NCBI GenBank assembly: GCA_017615445.1
Contig: JAGAAD010000049.1
Location: 1-11,638, forward strand
DNA length: 11,638 nucleotides
Direction: 5' to 3'
Origin: Bacteroidales bacterium
Lineage (GTDB): Bacteria; Bacteroidota; Bacteroidia; Bacteroidales; UBA932
The position numbers were made by a program, and so were the translations under genes. Positions 9,280 through 11,638 of this stretch are shown here, piece by piece. The stretch's first letter is position 1; every line of letters begins with the position of its first letter. A model generated the notes under the pieces. The model saw only the letters and a list, made by a program, of their open reading frames with translations, did not search any database and was not told where the DNA came from.

Positions 9280-9280
9280 G

Positions 9281-9310
9281 CGTTTGTTCAATTTTGTTCA
9301 CGTATGTTCA
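9281..9310 (+). repeat. Three TGTTCA direct repeats with exact 10-bp period
   Basis: Three consecutive 10-bp units end in TGTTCA, at 9285-9290, 9295-9300 and 9305-9310. The first two share TTTGTTCA and the third reads TATGTTCA. A period of one helical turn in a divergent promoter region is characteristic of operator half-sites bound by tandem copies of a transcription factor on one face of the DNA. The block lies about 56 bp upstream of the HTCS start and about 100 bp upstream of the esterase start. That distance suits an AraC-type activator of the PUL. Binding by the adjacent HTCS is inferred. Confidence 0.65.
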
Positions 9311-9348
9311 AAAGCCGCGTCAGGAGCCGATATAACAGATATAATTAC

Positions 9349-9356
9349 TACATTTG
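9349..9356 (+). promoter_or_regulatory. Candidate -7 promoter box TACATTTG for the HTCS gene
   Basis: TACATTTG matches the Bacteroidetes -7 consensus TAnnTTTG at every fixed position. Only 9 bp separate it from the HTCS ATG at 9366, so transcription from it would give an almost leaderless mRNA. No TTTG -33 element stands at the normal spacing. A second, poorer box (CAATTTTG, 9289-9296) overlaps the TGTTCA repeats and would give a leader of about 60 nt. Confidence 0.35.
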
Positions 9357-9365
9357 TTATGATAT

Positions 9366-11638
9366 ATGCACAAGACTATAACCAAATACCTTCCGCTGGC
9401 GCTCCTCGCCCTCGTCTTTTCTTGCCGCACGGCCCCGGCTCCCGCTCCCGCAGACGGAAGCGTGCTCGTGTCCGACCGTCTCTCGAATCAGAGGGTGAAC
9501 GCCTTCGCAGAAGATGCGGACGGGCACATCTGGATCGCCACCTCCCGCGGCCTTAACAAATACACCGTCCACGAATACATCCAGTTCTTCGCATCGCAAG
9601 ATTCGGTGGGCCTGCCGGACAACCAGATCAACGACGTCCTCGCAGCATCGGATGGAACGGTGTGGGTGGCCACTGGCGGCGGCGTTGCCCGCAGGACGCC
9701 GGACGGCCGTTTCCACCGCGTGCGCTCGAGCTCCTGGATGCCGGGCGTGAACAACATAATGGAGCCGCGTCCGGGCCTGCTGCTGATGGCGGGCGGCTCG
9801 GAACTGATGCGCTACGACGCGGACCACGACGAACTGCTCTCCGTGATCGGGGACCTGAACCCCTTCGGCTCGCCCTCGACCGTGTGCGACGGCAGCTCGC
9901 TGTGGGTGCTTTCCGCCGGCGGATGGGCCGTGAACCGCTACTCCCTGGACAGTTTCTCCCTGCTCGGCACGGCTCAGCTGACTCACCAGGCCTACCATAT
10001 CTGCGACACCGGCCATGACGAAGTCTGGTTCTCCGGAATGGGCAGCCTGAGCATCGTGGACAAGACCACGATGGCCGGCAAACCGCTCCCGCGCGCTGTC
10101 CGCAATTGCCCGGCCGTGATGGACGGCGACGTGGACCTGATCTACGCCGTGGACGAGAACTCGATCCTGCTGAGCGTGATCGGCAAGGGCGTGTTCGAGT
10201 ACGACCGCGCCACCGAAAGCGTCACTTTCCAGGACGCCCCCGGCTTCCCCTACGAAATCCCTTCCGCTGAAATCCACACCATCTTCCGCGACAGCCGCCA
10301 GAACCTCTGGTTCGGAACAGCCACGGAAGGTTTCAGCGTGTCTTTCCGTTACAAGGAGCAGTTCAACCGCAATAAATTCCTCACGGACGCCTTCCGCCAC
10401 AAAGCTGTCACATCTCTGTGCCTGGACGGCAAGGGCCGCCTCTGGATAACGACGCATCGCGACGGCCTTTTCGTCTACGAAGGCGGCTCGCTGAAGAGCG
10501 TGGAAGTCTCGCATCTGATAGAAGACAAAAACATAGGCTATATCCGCGCAAGCAAGGTTTTCTGCGACTCGGCAGGGGACCTGTGGCTGCTGTTCTCGGA
10601 CAAGTACAGGGCGGTGCGCTGCGGCTGGGACGGCCGGCGCCTGGTCCGCAAGGACTCGTTCTTCCATTTCATCCCTATCGCGATAGCTGAAGACGACCAG
10701 GGCAAGATCTGGATAGGCGGAGGCGGCGCCGCGCTGATGACCTTCGACCGCAAGACTCGTAAGGCCGACTATGTGCAGCTGCCGGTGCCCGAGGGCTGGA
10801 CCTTCGTCACCGAGCTGCAGCCCTACAAGCCGGGCTACCTGATGGCGGCCGTGATGAACCACGCGCTGATGACGGTGAACACGTACACTGGCGAGGCCGA
10901 GGAGAACCTGGGCGGCAGTCCTGCCGTGTTCAGCTGCCTGCTGAAAGACTCGGAGGGCGACATCTGGATGGGCACGTCCGCGAGCGGCCTGCTGCGCCGC
11001 AGCAAGGAAAGCGGCCAGACCGGGCAGGTCCACGGCCTCCCGTGCGAGTCCATCTGCGCGCTCCAGGAAGACTCGGAGGGCAACGTCTGGGTCAGCACCC
11101 TTAACGGCCTCGCGAAATACGACCGCGCCGCAGGGCAGATGATCAGCTACTTCGAGGCGGACGGCACCGGCGGAAACCAGTTCAACGACAGGGCGGCGAT
11201 CGCCCTCCCGGACGGCACGATCATCTTCGGCGGCGCGCACGGCCTGACTTCGTTCACCCCGCTGGAAGTCAGCGACCAGCGCACCGTGCCCATAGTCTTC
11301 GAATACCTGAAGATCCACAACACCCTCGTGCAGCCGGGCCCTAACGCCCCCGTCGAGAGCTCACTTCCGGGCAGGCCTGATGTGGTGATCCCGCACAAAG
11401 ACAACGCCTTCAGCATCGCTTTCGCAGCGCTGGACTACGGCGAGCATGTGCACATGCACTACAAATATAAGATGGAGGGCTTCGACCAGGATTGGGTCGA
11501 ATGCGGCACCGCGAATGAAGCTTATTATTCTAACATTCCCTTTGGCCGTTACCTCTTCAAGGTGAGGCTCTCCGGCGAAGGCCGCAATGTCATTTCGGAC
11601 GAGCAGGTCCTCCGCATCAGGGTGCTCCCGCCGTGGTA
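9366..11638 (+). CDS. Hybrid two-component system (HTCS) sensor, periplasmic propeller part, partial
   Basis: The frame is open from the ATG at 9366 to the right edge, giving 757 codons and no stop. The preceding in-frame codons include a TGA at 9360-9362, and no other upstream start exists. Residues 1-20 form a hydrophobic export or anchor segment ending LVFSC. The region 41-632 is built of two-component-regulator propeller repeats, recognisable by D-x-x-G-x-(I/V/L)-W-(I/V/F)-(A/G)-T. Clear copies lie at AEDADGHIWIATSRGL (48-63), ASDGTVWVATGGGV (94-107), DSRQNLWFGTATEG (309-322), DGKGRLWITTHRDGL (354-368), DDQGKIWIGGGG (443-454), DSEGDIWMGTSASGL (528-542) and DSEGNVWVSTLNGL (569-582). Residues about 677-755 are a Y_Y_Y domain (YKYKMEGFDQDW, YSNIPFGRYLFKVRL), which closes the sensor. 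The transmembrane helix, histidine kinase, receiver and AraC-type DNA-binding domains expected next are outside the window. HTCS proteins bind a specific oligosaccharide in the periplasm and activate the neighbouring PUL; here that is the divergent operon. Confidence 0.93.
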   Translation, partial: MHKTITKYLPLALLALVFSCRTAPAPAPADGSVLVSDRLSNQRVNAFAEDADGHIWIATSRGLNKYTVHEYIQFFASQDSVGLPDNQINDVLAASDGTVWVATGGGVARRTPDGRFHRVRSSSWMPGVNNIMEPRPGLLLMAGGSELMRYDADHDELLSVIGDLNPFGSPSTVCDGSSLWVLSAGGWAVNRYSLDSFSLLGTAQLTHQAYHICDTGHDEVWFSGMGSLSIVDKTTMAGKPLPRAVRNCPAVMDGDVDLIYAVDENSILLSVIGKGVFEYDRATESVTFQDAPGFPYEIPSAEIHTIFRDSRQNLWFGTATEGFSVSFRYKEQFNRNKFLTDAFRHKAVTSLCLDGKGRLWITTHRDGLFVYEGGSLKSVEVSHLIEDKNIGYIRASKVFCDSAGDLWLLFSDKYRAVRCGWDGRRLVRKDSFFHFIPIAIAEDDQGKIWIGGGGAALMTFDRKTRKADYVQLPVPEGWTFVTELQPYKPGYLMAAVMNHALMTVNTYTGEAEENLGGSPAVFSCLLKDSEGDIWMGTSASGLLRRSKESGQTGQVHGLPCESICALQEDSEGNVWVSTLNGLAKYDRAAGQMISYFEADGTGGNQFNDRAAIALPDGTIIFGGAHGLTSFTPLEVSDQRTVPIVFEYLKIHNTLVQPGPNAPVESSLPGRPDVVIPHKDNAFSIAFAALDYGEHVHMHYKYKMEGFDQDWVECGTANEAYYSNIPFGRYLFKVRLSGEGRNVISDEQVLRIRVLPPW

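Larger units (their letters stand above)
9254..9307 (+). repeat. Direct repeat TTCACGTA(C/T)GT, two copies 43 bp apart
   Basis: TTCACGTACGT at 9254-9264 recurs as TTCACGTATGT at 9297-9307, with ten of eleven bases identical. The start-to-start distance of 43 bp is close to four helical turns, so both copies would face the same side of the DNA. The second copy overlaps the second and third TGTTCA repeats. It may be part of a composite operator for the divergent genes; the binding protein is unknown. Confidence 0.5.
9185..9365. promoter_or_regulatory. Divergent control region between the esterase-susCD operon and the HTCS gene
   Basis: These 181 bp separate two divergent transcription units and are the only substantial non-coding stretch in the window. 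The region holds a triple TGTTCA repeat with a 10-bp period (9281-9310), an 8-bp exact repeat TTCACGTA (9254-9261 and 9297-9304), palindromes at 9258-9267 and 9269-9279, and candidate promoter boxes near each end. The HTCS-proximal end also repeats GATATAA at 9329-9335 and 9338-9344. In Bacteroidetes the response-regulator half of an HTCS normally binds upstream of its own PUL, so this is the expected operator region for the operon and possibly for autoregulation. That role is inferred from position and repeat structure. Confidence 0.75.

Noticed and set aside
9357..11318. 653-codon open frame on the minus strand opposite the HTCS gene
   Set aside because: The plus frame encodes an unbroken HTCS sensor with repeated propeller motifs. 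The antisense frame is low-complexity, rich in Val/Ala/Arg/His/Asp, and arises from GC-rich third positions.

Overview
The window looks like a polysaccharide utilisation locus (PUL) of a GC-rich member of the Bacteroidales, probably a gut or rumen commensal. The evidence is a SusC/SusD pair with typical signatures, several outer-membrane lipoproteins, a divergent hybrid two-component sensor, start codons without Shine-Dalgarno sequences, and a TAnnTTTG-type promoter box. Base composition by eye is well above that of Bacteroides sensu stricto, so Alistipes-like, Prevotella-like or uncultured Bacteroidales are plausible. The genus cannot be fixed from the sequence alone.

Layout: six minus-strand genes, separated by only 3-30 bp, form one apparent operon read from right to left. 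In order of transcription they are: a lipoprotein esterase of the esterase D/CE1 fold (8378-9184), a SusC-like TonB-dependent transporter (5102-8347), a SusD-like glycan-binding lipoprotein (3144-5090), a DUF3823-type lipoprotein (2286-3137), an unrecognised lipoprotein of three divergent repeats (876-2258), and a second CE1-like esterase with an N-terminal immunoglobulin-like E-set module (872 to beyond the left edge). A 181-bp divergent intergenic region (9185-9365) follows. On the plus strand the periplasmic sensor half of a hybrid two-component system (HTCS) then runs from 9366 off the right edge.

Likely working model (inference): the surface lipoproteins capture an acylated plant polysaccharide or oligosaccharide. 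The lipoprotein esterase removes ester groups, perhaps feruloyl or acetyl, near the cell surface. SusC/SusD import the glycan, and the second esterase, which has an ordinary signal peptide, continues deacylation in the periplasm. The HTCS propeller senses a breakdown product and activates the operon. No glycoside hydrolase or polysaccharide lyase lies in the window, so the glycan cannot be identified.

The least ordinary parts are the divergent control region, which holds three TGTTCA repeats spaced exactly 10 bp apart, an 11-bp near-repeat and two short palindromes, and the three-repeat lipoprotein. I see no RNA genes, mobile elements or CRISPR arrays, and no clear terminator. Apart from 9185-9365, all gaps are under 31 bp.
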